64,000 bases of DNA from Beijerinckia sp. L45 (lineage in GTDB: Bacteria > Pseudomonadota > Alphaproteobacteria > Rhizobiales > Beijerinckiaceae): assembly GCF_009765775.1 (NCBI RefSeq), contig NZ_LMUU01000259.1:66888-130887 (forward strand), given 5' to 3'. Below the pieces are notes generated by a model. That model worked only from the letters and a program-made list of their open reading frames with translations. It searched no databases and was not told the DNA's origin. The position numbers and the translations under genes were made by a program. Positions 1 to 9,385 of the stretch are shown piece after piece. Positions within the stretch are counted from its first letter, which is position 1. The number at the start of each line of letters is the position of its first letter.

Positions 1-1
1 C

Positions 2-157
2 GTCGAGGGCGAGCTGAGCGCCATCTGCCGCCTGGCGGAGCAATGCGAAGCCAGGCTCGCCGAGCTGGGTGTCGAACGCACCTTCTTCACCCTGATCTTT
101 TCGACGCGTCGCGACAAGGATCAGTCGATGGCCGACAAGATGGCTGCCGTCTCCTAA
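2..157 (+). CDS. C-terminal fragment of an unidentified protein (cut by left edge)
   Basis: An open frame enters from the left edge and ends at TAA 155-157, giving 51 residues that finish in DKMAAVS. The visible part is mixed alpha/beta, with a cysteine-containing helix followed by a hydrophobic strand (FFTLIF) and a charged tail. I recognise no family. Codon use is like that of the neighbouring genes, so it is probably the true end of a gene whose body lies outside the window. Confidence 0.45.
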   Translation, partial: VEGELSAICRLAEQCEARLAELGVERTFFTLIFSTRRDKDQSMADKMAAVS

Positions 158-491
158 ATGGACTGCAGTCTGGCGGTAAAGAACAGCTGGCTGGTTTGGT
201 GCCAGTCAGGTCGTGCCGAAAGACAAGAATTCGGCGCTGCGGCTATAGAATAGAATGGCGCTCAAAATATCGTGATCTGGACGTCGAGGAGATTTTCTGC
301 GCTCCATCGAAGTAGTTCCTTAAGAATCAGCGGCATACCCGCCGAATGTCCGCATACAACACCGTGACTCTGCCGCTGTGCAGAGCGCGAGATCGGCATT
401 CGCCACCGAAATATCTACATCTTTCGGTCAATTGCGGCAGGGCACGAATCGCGTCGTAGCTATGCTTGGGCATAGGTGCATAGGTGAGGCC
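158..491. other. intergenic stretch without a recognisable gene
   Basis: These 334 bases lie between the partial left-edge gene and the IHF/HU gene. Base composition is lower in GC than the flanks, with a short direct repeat (GCATAGGTGCATAGGTG) just before the IHF/HU start. It probably holds the IHF/HU promoter, but I see no convincing -35/-10 pair. Confidence 0.4.
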
Positions 492-824
492 GTGAAAACT
501 CGGAACGCTACGATCGACCGCAAAACCGCGACGCGCGCCGACCTCGTCGACGCGGTTTATGTCACCTGTCTGCCGGTCTCGCGCGCGGATACGCGGAAAG
601 TCTTCGAAACGATTTTCGACGAAGTGTCCAAGGCCTTCGTCGGCGGGGACCAGGTCAAGCTTCGGGGATTTGGCGTGTTTTCGGTGCGCGAAAAGAGCGA
701 GCGCATGGGGCGCAATCCCCGCACCGGGCTCGAAGCCGCAATCGCACCGCGCCGCGTCCTGACGTTCAAGCCCTCACCGGCGCTGATCGCGCTGATGAAT
801 GGCGGGAAGCCCCCGGCATCGTAG
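492..824 (+). CDS. IHF/HU-family DNA-binding protein (IHF-alpha-like)
   Basis: This is a 110-residue DNA-bending protein of the bacterial histone-like family. The typical order is visible: the ATRADLVDAVY helix, a FETIFDEVSKAF second helix, the KLRGFGVFSVREK beta saddle, the GRNPRTG arm tip and a closing FKPSPAL strand. IHF-alpha is normally about 100 residues, so the GTG at 492, preceded by AGGTGAGG, fits well; earlier ATGs would add an unrelated extension. The second helix carries unusual substitutions (TCLPVSRADTR), and the arm after GRNPRTG (LEAAIAPRRV) differs from canonical IHF-alpha. It may therefore be an accessory paralogue rather than the housekeeping subunit. It is monocistronic; the Tad genes follow 271 bp downstream. 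Confidence 0.8.
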   Translation: MKTRNATIDRKTATRADLVDAVYVTCLPVSRADTRKVFETIFDEVSKAFVGGDQVKLRGFGVFSVREKSERMGRNPRTGLEAAIAPRRVLTFKPSPALIALMNGGKPPAS

Positions 825-1095
825 TCGGCAGTCGGTCTGCACGAGTCGTTGCGAAGGATCGCGTGGCCGCTCCGTCTCGGTGTCACGCCACGGCGAGCGC
901 GTCCGGCTGGCTTTGATGTGTCTAGCAGGCAACTTAAGGCCGTCGCCGACTTAACGACAATAACGCGCCGTCCCGTGACTGCAGTATCCGGGTGCACGCC
1001 AACGCGTTGAATTTTATGGGATGTGCCGCACTCTAAATTAAGAATTATTGCGTATGCCGTGACATAGATAAAACGCGGCATAGCGATTTTGAGCA

Positions 1096-1641
1096 ATGAT
1101 TTTTACGTTTTTCAGGGGGCTTCGCCTATTTAGAGCCTTCGCGAGCGATCCTCGCGGATCGACAGCGGTCGAATTTGCATTGGTCAGCGCGCCTTTTTTC
1201 GCGCTCCTGCTCGCGTCCATCCAGACCGCGCTCGTCTATTTTTGCGGACAGTGCCTCGAGACCGCCGCCGAAAAGTCCGGGCGCCTTCTTTTGACGGGAT
1301 ACGCGCAGACCAACACCTTGAGCCAGCAGCAATACCTGGCACTTGTCTGCGCAAGGCTGCCTAGTCTGTTGTCCTGCAGCAACGTCATGATCGATGTGCA
1401 GAGCTATTCGTCGTTCTCTTCTGCGGTGACCTCCGCCCCTACGGTGAAGTTCGCGAAGAACGGCTCCGTGTCCAACGTCTGGAGTTTTAGCCCGGGCAAT
1501 CCCGGCGACATCGTCGTGCTGCGCGTGATGTATCAGATGCCGGTGATCGGTGGCCCCTTGAACTTCACCCTGTCCAACCTCAGCAACGGCAACCACCTGC
1601 TGTTGGCGACGGCTGTGTTCAAGAACGAGCAGTACCAGTGA
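1096..1641 (+). CDS. TadE-family pilus assembly protein
   Basis: A 181-residue protein with the TadE hallmark near the N-terminus: a charged stretch, then GSTAVEFAL and about 20 hydrophobic residues (single membrane segment, roughly residues 20-45), with an extracytoplasmic remainder. TadE-like pseudopilins act in assembly of type IVc (Flp/Tad) pili at the inner membrane. The ATG at 1096 has only a weak SD. The stop overlaps the next start as ATGA, so it is the first gene of a three-gene operon with two further Tad-type proteins. No CpaA-F or prepilin genes are in the window, so this is either a satellite operon or the edge of a larger locus. Confidence 0.8.
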   Translation: MIFTFFRGLRLFRAFASDPRGSTAVEFALVSAPFFALLLASIQTALVYFCGQCLETAAEKSGRLLLTGYAQTNTLSQQQYLALVCARLPSLLSCSNVMIDVQSYSSFSSAVTSAPTVKFAKNGSVSNVWSFSPGNPGDIVVLRVMYQMPVIGGPLNFTLSNLSNGNHLLLATAVFKNEQYQ

Positions 1642-2192
1642 TGTCGCCGACCGCCCGAATCCTGCAAGCAGTCCTGCGCGTGGCGCGCGACAAGCGCGGC
1701 GTATCGGCCGTCGAATTCGCGCTCGTCCTTCCCCTTCTGCTGTTGATCTATCTGGGCGGGTTCCAAATCAGCCAGATGCTTTCGGCCTATCGAAAGATGA
1801 CCATCACGACGCGTGCCGTCGCCGACTTGACGACGCAGTACGTGAGCATGTCCAACGACGATATCGCGAACGTGCTCAATGCGTCTGCGCAGGTCATGGC
1901 GCCCTTTCCGACGACGAATCTGTCGATCGTCCTCAGCGAGATCACGACGAGTGCCGCAGGGGTCTCAACCGTGGCGTGGAGCCGGCCTTTCAATGCGACC
2001 GCGCTCACGACGGGCAAGGTGGTCGTCCTACCCGTCGGCATCATGCAGCCCGGCACGTCGGTCATCCTCAGTCAGGTCAGCTACCTCTACACGCCGACCC
2101 TCGGGTATCAGCTCACCGGGTCTCACTTGATGAGCGATCAGCTGTACATGCGCCCGCGCCAGGCGCAATCCGTGGCTCTCACCGGATCATGA
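1638..2192 (+). CDS. TadE/TadF-like pilus assembly protein
   Basis: 184 residues with a second copy of the same hallmark: KRGVSAVEFALVLPLLLLIY and then a 20-residue membrane helix (about residues 20-42), followed by an exported domain beginning with a helical MTITTRAVADLTTQY segment. The start overlaps the previous stop (ATGA) and its own stop overlaps the next ATG in the same way, which indicates translational coupling. In Tad systems such paired minor pseudopilins are needed for pilus biogenesis. Pfam TadE-like is the expected hit; I cannot tell TadE from TadF by eye. Confidence 0.78.
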   Translation: MMSPTARILQAVLRVARDKRGVSAVEFALVLPLLLLIYLGGFQISQMLSAYRKMTITTRAVADLTTQYVSMSNDDIANVLNASAQVMAPFPTTNLSIVLSEITTSAAGVSTVAWSRPFNATALTTGKVVVLPVGIMQPGTSVILSQVSYLYTPTLGYQLTGSHLMSDQLYMRPRQAQSVALTGS

Positions 2193-3526
2193 CAATGCTC
2201 CCAACGGTCCTGAACTTCGTGAAACGATTTGTCGGCGGGCAGCGCGCCAACGTGACGATCACTTTCGCGCTCGCGAGCCTGCCGGTGTTTCTGCTCATCG
2301 GCATGAGCGTCGACTATTCGCTTGCCGGGCGCCGCGAAGCGAAACTGAACGCGGTTGCCGATGCCGCGGCGCTTGCAGCGACAACGCCGGCGATGATGGT
2401 TCAAACGCCAGACACCGCCAAGGCTGCTGCGATCGCAATGTTCAACGCGCAGGCCAATAGCCTGTCGGGTGTGACCGTCGACGCGGCGAACCTTTCCGTA
2501 AAGGTCGTTGATTCGGCCGGTGCAACGGCAACCGTTCGAACGGCAACGGTTTCCTACACGGCCGCATCGCAGAATGCCTTCGCCACCTTGTTGAAGATGA
2601 AAACGATGACCATCGGCGGCACGTCGCAGTCGTCCGCCAACGTGGCGCCAAACATCAACTTCTATCTGCTGATCGATACGTCGCCCTCAATGGGCATCGC
2701 GGCGACGACTGCGGGCATCAATACGATGGTCGCCAACACATCCCAGCAGGGCGGATGCGCGTTTGCCTGCCACGAGACCAATCCCGCCGCGGGCGACGTC
2801 GTGGGGAACCCCGTCCCGAAACACAGCTCGACCCCGGAAGACAATTACACGCTCGCCCGAAATCTTGGTGTCACGCTCCGCATCGACCTCGTGCAGACGG
2901 CAGTCTCGAGCATGATCTCGACGGCGATCGCCACGGGAAGCCAGAATAACGCAAAATACCAGATCGGCACCTATACGTTCGACACCGCCTTCAACACGAT
3001 AACGAAATTGACTTCAAACCTGTCGCAGGCGCAGTCCGACGCCGCCAATATCCAAATGCTGGAAGTCTATGGCGGCAACAATTTGACAAAAACAAATGAC
3101 AATAACGACGAGGACACGCAATTCGATACGGCCATGAACAGCCTGCAAATTGCCAATCCTGGAAACGGCACGAACCAAGTATCGGACAGTCCGCAGGCCG
3201 TGCTGTTCATCGTGACGGACGGGGTGATTGACGAATTATATGCCGGCGGACGGAAAATCACGACGATCGGCGGCACAACGGATTGGTGTACGCCGCTCCG
3301 ATCCCGCGGGGTCCGCATCGCGATCCTGTACACGACCTACAATCCGCTTCCGACGAATGCGTTTTACAACGACAATGTTGCACCGTTCCAGCCGAATATC
3401 GGAACGGCTCTGTCGCAATGTGCCTCACCTGGGCTCTACACGCAGGTCAGCACCGATGGCGACATCACGGCTGCCATCAACAACCTGTTTGCCAACGCCG
3501 TGAAGACGGCGCATCTCACGCAGTAA
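2189..3526 (+). CDS. TadG-like pilus assembly protein with von Willebrand factor A domain
   Basis: A 445-residue TadG-type protein. An N-terminal membrane helix (about residues 15-40, NVTITFALASLPVFLLIGM) precedes the conserved segment NAVADAAALAA. From about residue 155 it carries a vWA domain whose MIDAS metal motif DTSPS is intact, with a later FIVTDGV strand. Cysteines near residues 190-195 suggest an oxidised exported domain. I place the start at the ATG overlapping the preceding stop (ATGA); the frame stays open further upstream, but that part only overlaps the previous gene. It ends the tad-like operon. TadG proteins are thought to anchor or regulate Flp pili in the envelope. Confidence 0.85.
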   Translation: MTMLPTVLNFVKRFVGGQRANVTITFALASLPVFLLIGMSVDYSLAGRREAKLNAVADAAALAATTPAMMVQTPDTAKAAAIAMFNAQANSLSGVTVDAANLSVKVVDSAGATATVRTATVSYTAASQNAFATLLKMKTMTIGGTSQSSANVAPNINFYLLIDTSPSMGIAATTAGINTMVANTSQQGGCAFACHETNPAAGDVVGNPVPKHSSTPEDNYTLARNLGVTLRIDLVQTAVSSMISTAIATGSQNNAKYQIGTYTFDTAFNTITKLTSNLSQAQSDAANIQMLEVYGGNNLTKTNDNNDEDTQFDTAMNSLQIANPGNGTNQVSDSPQAVLFIVTDGVIDELYAGGRKITTIGGTTDWCTPLRSRGVRIAILYTTYNPLPTNAFYNDNVAPFQPNIGTALSQCASPGLYTQVSTDGDITAAINNLFANAVKTAHLTQ

Positions 3527-3566
3527 CGCATGGCATCGGCAGGGGCAGCGCCAAACGTGTTGCGCT

Positions 3567-4346
3567 TCACGCCACTTTTGGCGCGAGATGGCTGTGCAAT
3601 TGCCTCCCGATCATCCGGCGCACGTCGCTGAAATCGTGGTCGGCGACGTCGCGGGGGCGGGGCAGGGTGACGGCGTGGACGGAGTCGATGCGGCCGGGGC
3701 CGGGCGACATCACCACGATGCGGTCGGCGAGCACGATGGCCTCCTCGATCGAGTGGGTGACGAAGATCACTGTGAGGCCGGTGCGCTGCCACAACTCCAA
3801 GAGTTCGGCCTGCAGCCGCTCGCGGGTCATCGCATCGAGCGCGCCGAAGGGCTCGTCCATCAGCACCACTTCGGCCTCGTTGGCGAGCACCCGGGCGATC
3901 GCCACGCGCTGCTTCATGCCGCCGGAGAGCTGGTGGGGATAGGCGTCGGCGAAGCGCTGCAGGCCGACGAGCTCGACGTAGCGCTCCACGGTGTCGCGGA
4001 TCTCGGCCTTCGGGCGTTTGCGCGAAGTCGGCCCGAAGGCGATGTTGCCGCGCACCGACAGCCAGGGGAACAGACCGTAGTCCTGGAACACCATGCCGCG
4101 GCTCGGCATCGGACCGGCGACCGGCTTGCCCCACATCAAAATCTCGCCGGACGTCGCGGTCTCGAAGCCGGCGACGATGCGTAGCAGCGTCGATTTTCCG
4201 CAGCCGGACGCGCCGATGATGCAGATGAACTCGCCGCGCTTGATCGTGAGACTGGCGCCGCGCAGCGCGTCGATGCGCTGGCCCTGCAGGCTGAAGGTTT
4301 TCGACACGTCGCGGATGTCGAGGATCGGCAGCGCGGCCTTATCCAT
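3567..4346 (-). CDS. ABC transporter ATP-binding protein, nitrate/sulfonate/taurine (NitT/TauT) type
   Basis: A 259-residue ATPase of an importer in the nitrate/sulfonate/taurine family. Walker A is GASGCGKST, the Q-loop is in VFQDYGLFPW, the signature is LSGGMKQR, Walker B is VVLMDEP and the switch histidine is in VTHS. It is the last gene of a three-gene operon (substrate-binding protein, permease, ATPase) and overlaps the permease stop by 8 nt. The substrate cannot be read from the sequence; family members import taurine, aliphatic sulfonates, nitrate, thiamine precursors or aromatics. Confidence 0.9.
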   Translation of the reverse strand: MDKAALPILDIRDVSKTFSLQGQRIDALRGASLTIKRGEFICIIGASGCGKSTLLRIVAGFETATSGEILMWGKPVAGPMPSRGMVFQDYGLFPWLSVRGNIAFGPTSRKRPKAEIRDTVERYVELVGLQRFADAYPHQLSGGMKQRVAIARVLANEAEVVLMDEPFGALDAMTRERLQAELLELWQRTGLTVIFVTHSIEEAIVLADRIVVMSPGPGRIDSVHAVTLPRPRDVADHDFSDVRRMIGRQLHSHLAPKVA

Positions 4347-5172
4347 GGGTAGGGCTCCAGGCCAGCAGGCGGCGGCCGATCAGCATCAGCGCGCGGTCGG
4401 AGAGGTAGCCGGCGATGCCGATCACCAGCATGCCGCAGATGACGAGATCGGTGCGCGACAGCTGGCGGGCTTCCATGATGACGGCGCCGAGCCCCGTCTG
4501 CACCCCGGTCATCTCGCCGACGACGATGACCACCCAGGCGAAGCCGAGGCCAAGCCGCAGGCCGGTGAAGATCGAGGGCAGCGCCGCCGGCAGCACCACA
4601 CGCGAAAATTGCGCGCGGGGACCGCAGCCGAGCATCGCCGCCGCCTCGAACAGCCGCGGCTCGACCGAGCGGACCCCGAAAATCGTGTTGAACAGCACGG
4701 GGTAGAAGGCGCCGAGAAAGACGAGAAAATAGGCCGAGCGCGGGCCGAGGCCGAAGAGGATCATCGACAGCGGCAGCCACGCCGTGACCGGCACCGGGCG
4801 GAGGAACTGCAGCGTCGGGTCGAACAGCCGCTGCGCCAGCGGCACCCGGCCGATGAGCATGCCGAGCGGCAAAGCCAGCAGCGTGGCCAGCGCGAAGCCA
4901 CCGAACACCCGCGACAGCGAGGCGACGAGATGGGTCAGGAGGGTGGCGCTGAAAGCGTCGTCGTTGATGCCGCCGACGGCGAAATCCTGCATCGCCGTCC
5001 AGACGTCGGCGGGCGGCGGGATCAGGCTGTAGGGCCGGCCGGCGGTCGCAAGGTGCCAGCCGGCCAGGAAGATCACGGGCAGAATAAGGGCGAGCGCCGG
5101 CGTCTTCAGCCGCGCCGCAAGGTTTTGGCCGCGCGGGATGGCAGGCGCCAAGGGATCGGCGGCCAGCGTCAC
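4339..5172 (-). CDS. ABC transporter permease, NitT/TauT type
   Basis: 277 residues with about six membrane segments and the BPD_transp_1 EAA loop around EAAAMLGCGPRAQFSRVVLP. The GTG start at 5172 forms a GTGA overlap with the upstream substrate-binding gene and shares an 8-nt overlap with the downstream ATPase, so all three are translationally coupled. It forms the membrane pore of the importer encoded here. Substrate unknown. Confidence 0.88.
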   Translation of the reverse strand: MTLAADPLAPAIPRGQNLAARLKTPALALILPVIFLAGWHLATAGRPYSLIPPPADVWTAMQDFAVGGINDDAFSATLLTHLVASLSRVFGGFALATLLALPLGMLIGRVPLAQRLFDPTLQFLRPVPVTAWLPLSMILFGLGPRSAYFLVFLGAFYPVLFNTIFGVRSVEPRLFEAAAMLGCGPRAQFSRVVLPAALPSIFTGLRLGLGFAWVVIVVGEMTGVQTGLGAVIMEARQLSRTDLVICGMLVIGIAGYLSDRALMLIGRRLLAWSPTHG

Positions 5173-6122
5173 GGTTGCGCCGCGGCCATCGCATCGACGA
5201 ATTCGGTGTCGAGGAAGGTGGAAAATTCCGGGAGGCGCTTGATCTGCTTCAGCTCCAGCATGTGCTGGGCGTAGGCCTTCACCTGCTTGACCTCGGCCGC
5301 TCCGAGCTTCCACTTCAGCTCGACGTTGGGGATCGAGATGAGCAGCGCTGCCTTCTTCTGTCCGAGCTTCTGGCCGGCCATGGCGATGACGGCATCGGGG
5401 TTCTTTGCCGCGAAGTCCGACGCCTGTCGGTGAATCTGCAGCAGCAGGCGGACGCGATCGGGGTTCTGGTCGATCGTGTCGCGATGGGTGCCGAGGATCT
5501 GGTTGAGCGCGCCCATTTCCGTGCCGTAGGGATACTCGACCAGCGTCCCGACGCCCGAAGAGAGGCTGACGCCGGGCGCGGGTTCGGCCCCGACATAGGC
5601 GTCGATGTCGCCGCGCGCCAAAGCGATATGCATCTCGCTGAAGGAGATCCGCACCGGCGTGATGTCCTTGACGCTCATGCCTTCCATGCGTAGCCGCTCG
5701 AGGGCGAAGACCTCCTGCGTCGAGCCAGGCCATAGGGCGACGCGCTTGCCTTTCAGGTCTTTGAGGGTGGTGATCCCGGAGTCCTTCTTGGCGATGATCC
5801 CCATGCCGCGATCGCACATCAGGGCGATCACGACGATCGGCTCGCCGGCCGCGCCGCCGAGGACCGCGGCAGCGATCCCGAAGGTGCCGAAATCGACCGA
5901 TTTGGTCACGACGGCGTTCTTGCCCTCGGTCGGGCTCTCGAACGGCAGGACCTCGATGGTCACGCCGGCAGGGGCGAATTGCTGGTAGAAGTAGGGTGTG
6001 ATCGAATGGATCAGCCGGAGCACGCCGACCTTGATGGTGATCGGCTCTGCCGCAAAAACAGGCAGCGGCGCGAGGGCGAGGCCCGCACCGAGGCCGCTCA
6101 GGAGGTCGCGGCGGTTGATCAT
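5169..6122 (-). CDS. NitT/TauT-type ABC transporter substrate-binding protein (Tat-like signal)
   Basis: A 317-residue periplasmic binding protein. The N-terminus INRRDLLSGLGAGLALA followed by a cleavage-like VFAAE resembles a twin-arginine signal (RR followed by D-L-L). Mature-domain landmarks typical of this family are visible: SVDFGTFGIAAAVLGG, KDSGITTLKDLKGKRVA and a GDIDAYVGAEPAP segment. The ATG at 6122 is chosen because it begins the signal peptide; the open frame upstream has no signal and runs into the divergent gene. First gene of the importer operon. The ligand is unknown; NitT/TauT binding proteins bind small anions or aromatic acids. Confidence 0.88.
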   Translation of the reverse strand: MINRRDLLSGLGAGLALAPLPVFAAEPITIKVGVLRLIHSITPYFYQQFAPAGVTIEVLPFESPTEGKNAVVTKSVDFGTFGIAAAVLGGAAGEPIVVIALMCDRGMGIIAKKDSGITTLKDLKGKRVALWPGSTQEVFALERLRMEGMSVKDITPVRISFSEMHIALARGDIDAYVGAEPAPGVSLSSGVGTLVEYPYGTEMGALNQILGTHRDTIDQNPDRVRLLLQIHRQASDFAAKNPDAVIAMAGQKLGQKKAALLISIPNVELKWKLGAAEVKQVKAYAQHMLELKQIKRLPEFSTFLDTEFVDAMAAAQP

Positions 6123-6248
6123 AGAGGGAATTCCTGGGATTGCTGTGTCGATCTCGACTGCCAGCAAGGCCCGTGCCTTGATGTGAGGCAGGCGCGCGGC
6201 TGCGTCAGGGTCCCATGGCGGTGGGCGGCATGAAACAGGGTATGACGT

Positions 6249-7772
6249 TTGGACGATCGTGAGTACGAATTGAAATTCGAGATCGATCCGCGTGACTCGG
6301 GCCGCCTCATGGCTCATCCGGCCCTGGCGGACGCTCTCGCGGCACGCGGCGCCAGCCGTTTGGTGTCGACCTACTTCGACACGGCAGGCGCGCTTTTGCG
6401 TGCGCGGCGGATCAGCCTGCGAGTTCGGCGATCGGAGCAGGGCACCGTGCATACGCTCAAGCGGTCCGGCGCCTCGATCGTCGACCGCGACGAGTGGGAA
6501 TGTGTAGCGAGCGCGGCGCGCCCGGATGCGGAATGGCTCCGCTCGACCCCCTTGAAGGCGCTATTTCGTGGCCGTCGGGCCGAAGAACTCGATCCGCAGT
6601 TTACCGTCGAGGTCCGGCGCACGACGGTGCCGATCCGCTACAATGGCGCCGCTATCGAAGGCGCCTTCGACCAGGGGGAGATCCGCGCCAAGGATCGCGC
6701 GCTCCCGGTCAGCGAATTTGAATTGGAGCTCAAGGAGGGGTCGGCCGATACCGTGCTGGCGCTTGCCCGCGCGTTGGTGCGCGACCTGCCGCTCGTGTTG
6801 AGCCTCTCCAGCAAATCGGAACGCGGCTACGGCCTCGCCGACGCCAGTTGGGGGCGCCCGACGAAGGCGCTGGCCCTGACCCTTACCGACGGCATGACCC
6901 TCGCGCAGGCGTTCGAGGCCATCGTTCAAGCCTGCCTGCACGCGCTGCTCGTCAATGCCACCCTGATCCCGACGGCCGAGGCGCTGGAGGCGACGCACAA
7001 GGCACGGATCGCGCTGCGCCGCCTGCGCGGGGCGCTGAACCTGTTCAAGCCCGCGCTGCGGCAAGGCGCGCTCGACGCCCTCACCCAGGAGATCAAGTGG
7101 ATCGGGGATGCGCTCGGCACGGCCCGCGATGCCGACGTATTCCAGAGCGAGGTCTTCGATCCGGCGGAGGCTGATGCGGCGATCCCCGGGGCCGCGGATC
7201 TCGCGACGATCATGCGCGGCCTGCAGGGGCAGGCGCATGCGGACCTGCAGGCCGCGCTCCACTCGCAACGATGGCGCCTGCTGGTGCTGGATTTGCTGGC
7301 ATTTTCAGGCGATGGCGTGCGCAAAGCGGAACGCGATGCCGGCTACCGGCCTTTCGTCAAAGACCGCCTCGAACACGGTCGCCGGGCCCTGGCCAAACAG
7401 GCGGATGGCTTGTCGGGCATGACGAGCGATGCGCTGCACGACATCCGGAAGAAGGCCAAGATGCTGCGCTACAACCTCGATTTCTTCGAGAATGCGAAGA
7501 AGCTGGGGCGTGGGAGCAAGCCGTTCCGCCGGCTGCAGAGCGATCTTCAGGTGCTTCAGGAGACGCTCGGCGCGCTCCACGACCATGATGCGATGCGCGA
7601 CCACCTTCGCGCGACGATGGTCGACCGCGACGTCCCGCCCGGCACGCCGTTCGTCTTTTGGAAAAGCGCGGCCTTTGCTGCCGGCATGATCGCCGCGCTG
7701 CCGCCGCAGGGCGATGCGCTGAAGCGCGCCGCAAAGGCGGCGCGCCGGATCGCTAAAGCCGGCGTATTCTGA
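6249..7772 (+). CDS. CYTH and CHAD domain-containing protein
   Basis: 507 residues with an N-terminal CYTH domain (about 1-200) starting with the ExExK signature EYELKFEI, and a C-terminal CHAD domain (about 215-500) rich in His, Arg and Lys helices (HKARIALRRLRGAL, HDIRKKAKMLRYNLDFF). CYTH enzymes hydrolyse triphosphates such as inorganic tripolyphosphate; CHAD domains bind polyphosphate. The only start in frame is TTG at 6249, just before the catalytic ExExK, so the true start is fairly certain. It is divergent from the ABC operon. Likely role: polyphosphate or tripolyphosphate metabolism (family knowledge). Confidence 0.9.
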   Translation: MDDREYELKFEIDPRDSGRLMAHPALADALAARGASRLVSTYFDTAGALLRARRISLRVRRSEQGTVHTLKRSGASIVDRDEWECVASAARPDAEWLRSTPLKALFRGRRAEELDPQFTVEVRRTTVPIRYNGAAIEGAFDQGEIRAKDRALPVSEFELELKEGSADTVLALARALVRDLPLVLSLSSKSERGYGLADASWGRPTKALALTLTDGMTLAQAFEAIVQACLHALLVNATLIPTAEALEATHKARIALRRLRGALNLFKPALRQGALDALTQEIKWIGDALGTARDADVFQSEVFDPAEADAAIPGAADLATIMRGLQGQAHADLQAALHSQRWRLLVLDLLAFSGDGVRKAERDAGYRPFVKDRLEHGRRALAKQADGLSGMTSDALHDIRKKAKMLRYNLDFFENAKKLGRGSKPFRRLQSDLQVLQETLGALHDHDAMRDHLRATMVDRDVPPGTPFVFWKSAAFAAGMIAALPPQGDALKRAAKAARRIAKAGVF

Positions 7773-7778
7773 CGCGGC

Positions 7779-8039
7779 CTATTGGCAGCAGGTGGCCCAG
7801 CCGAACACTGGCGGCGTCGGGAACGCCGACTTGATGATGAAAAACCGCGAGTGGTAGCGGTAGGCGGCGTGCCGATAATGGTGATGATGCCGGAAATGCA
7901 GGCGCTGGCCATCGTCCGTGTAGAACGGATAGTCGACGCGTTCGCCGAGGTTCGGGTTGACCACCATCTGCGCGCTGGCGAGGGGGGTGCCGAGCGCGAG
8001 GAACGCGGCGACGGCGAGACCGACTCTGACGACTTTCAT
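7779..8039 (-). CDS. small exported protein, His/Tyr/Arg-rich
   Basis: An 86-residue protein with a clear signal peptide (KVVRVGLAVAAFLALG...ASAQ) and a mature part rich in histidine, arginine and tyrosine (LHFRHHHHYRHAAYRYHSR), ending in TCCQ. The ATG at 8039 has an AGGAG at good spacing. The His cluster could bind metal, but this is a guess. It is convergent with the CYTH-CHAD gene (6 bp apart). Confidence 0.65.
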   Translation of the reverse strand: MKVVRVGLAVAAFLALGTPLASAQMVVNPNLGERVDYPFYTDDGQRLHFRHHHHYRHAAYRYHSRFFIIKSAFPTPPVFGWATCCQ

Positions 8040-8188
8040 CACTATGCTCCTAATAGATCCGCTCGCGCTATAGCACGGGATAGGGCATGTCGGAATTCGG
8101 TTTCGGGGCTTTGGACCGGATTTGACATTGATCCGTGGTGGCCGCTTAAGGCGCTCCGTACACGCGTGATGCAGCGGACAGGCGGACC

Positions 8189-9325
8189 ATGCCAAACTCT
8201 CAAGACCTCGGACCGAACGCGGATCTGATCGGCGCGCCGGACGGGCGCGATCGGCTCGAGACGCCGGCCCTCGTCCTCGACCTGCCGGCCTTCGAGCGCA
8301 ATCTGGTGCGCATGGCGGCTTCGGCGGCGGGCCGTGGCATGGCCCTGCGCCCGCACGCCAAGACGCACAAAAGCGTCGAGATCGCGCGTCGGCAGATTGC
8401 TGCCGGCGCGTTGGGCGTGTCATGCACGGTGCTGCGCGAGGCGGAGATCATGGTGGCCGGCTGCATCCCCGGCGTCCTCATCACGTCGCCCGTCGTGACG
8501 CCGACGCATATCAAACGCCTGATCGCCATCGCGCGGCGCGCGGGTGCCGGCAACCTGATGGTCGTCTGCGATCATCCGGCGAATGCCGAAGCGCTGTCCG
8601 CGGCTGCCGCGTCGCTCGGCTTTCCGCTCGGCATCCTCGTCGATTTCAGTTCGGGCTACCATCGGACCGGCGTGGCAACGGAAGCGGATGCCGTCGCGCT
8701 GGCGGCGGCCGTTGAGGCACTGCCCCATGTAGAATTGCGCGGCCTGCAGGCCTACGCCGGCAACATCCAGCATATCGAGGACCGCGCGGCGCGCGCGGCG
8801 CGGGCGGCGGGTCTGCGCGAGGCCGTAACCCGAATCATCGCCGCGGCCGCGGTAGAGGGATTGCGTCTCGAGATCGTCAGCGGGGCCGGGACCGGCACCC
8901 ATGATATGGACATGGCGCCGTTCACCGAGTTGCAGCCCGGGTCCTATTTGTTCGGCGACGCACAATATGCGCCTGTGCTTCGTGACGGTCTTGCGTCGCA
9001 ACCGTTTGAGATCGCCCTTTTCGCGCAGGCGAGCGTGGTGAGCGTCAACGCGGCGGATTACGTCACGATCGATGCCGGGGTCAAAAGCCTCGCGACCGAC
9101 GGGCCGCTGCCGCTCGTCGCGCGCGGCGTCGAAGGCGAGGCGACTTACGCGTTCTTCGGCGACGAACACGGGCGCATCTATGCGCCGAACCGCCCGGGGC
9201 TGGGAGCGAAGATCGAACTCGTCACGCCGCATTGCGACCCGACGGTCAACCTTCACGATTGGCTTCACGTCGTGGATGGCGACCGGCTCGTCGCGGTCTG
9301 GCGGATCGACGCCCGCGGCCACTGA
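8189..9325 (+). CDS. D-threonine aldolase / D-serine dehydratase-like PLP enzyme
   Basis: 378 residues of the fold-III (alanine-racemase-like) PLP family. The PLP lysine lies in RPHAKTHKS (about K58), the phosphate-binding region in SGAGTGTHD, and the C-terminal metal site has the family's His-Cys pair in THCDPTVNLHD. Family members cleave D-threonine or D-allo-threonine to glycine and acetaldehyde, or dehydrate D-serine, with a divalent metal. The gene stands alone between small exported-protein genes. Exact substrate cannot be decided from sequence. Confidence 0.85.
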   Translation: MPNSQDLGPNADLIGAPDGRDRLETPALVLDLPAFERNLVRMAASAAGRGMALRPHAKTHKSVEIARRQIAAGALGVSCTVLREAEIMVAGCIPGVLITSPVVTPTHIKRLIAIARRAGAGNLMVVCDHPANAEALSAAAASLGFPLGILVDFSSGYHRTGVATEADAVALAAAVEALPHVELRGLQAYAGNIQHIEDRAARAARAAGLREAVTRIIAAAAVEGLRLEIVSGAGTGTHDMDMAPFTELQPGSYLFGDAQYAPVLRDGLASQPFEIALFAQASVVSVNAADYVTIDAGVKSLATDGPLPLVARGVEGEATYAFFGDEHGRIYAPNRPGLGAKIELVTPHCDPTVNLHDWLHVVDGDRLVAVWRIDARGH

Positions 9326-9385
9326 AGGCGCAAACGCAAACGGCGCGGATAAGACCCGCGCCGTCGCTGTTCAAGGAAATTCTCG

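Noticed and set aside
557..1096. 179-codon open frame on the minus strand
   Set aside because: Largely antisense to the IHF/HU gene, with no SD and no protein-like pattern.
4093..5274. 393-codon open frame on the plus strand
   Set aside because: Antisense to the NitT/TauT permease; the product is low-complexity Arg/Glu/Gln.
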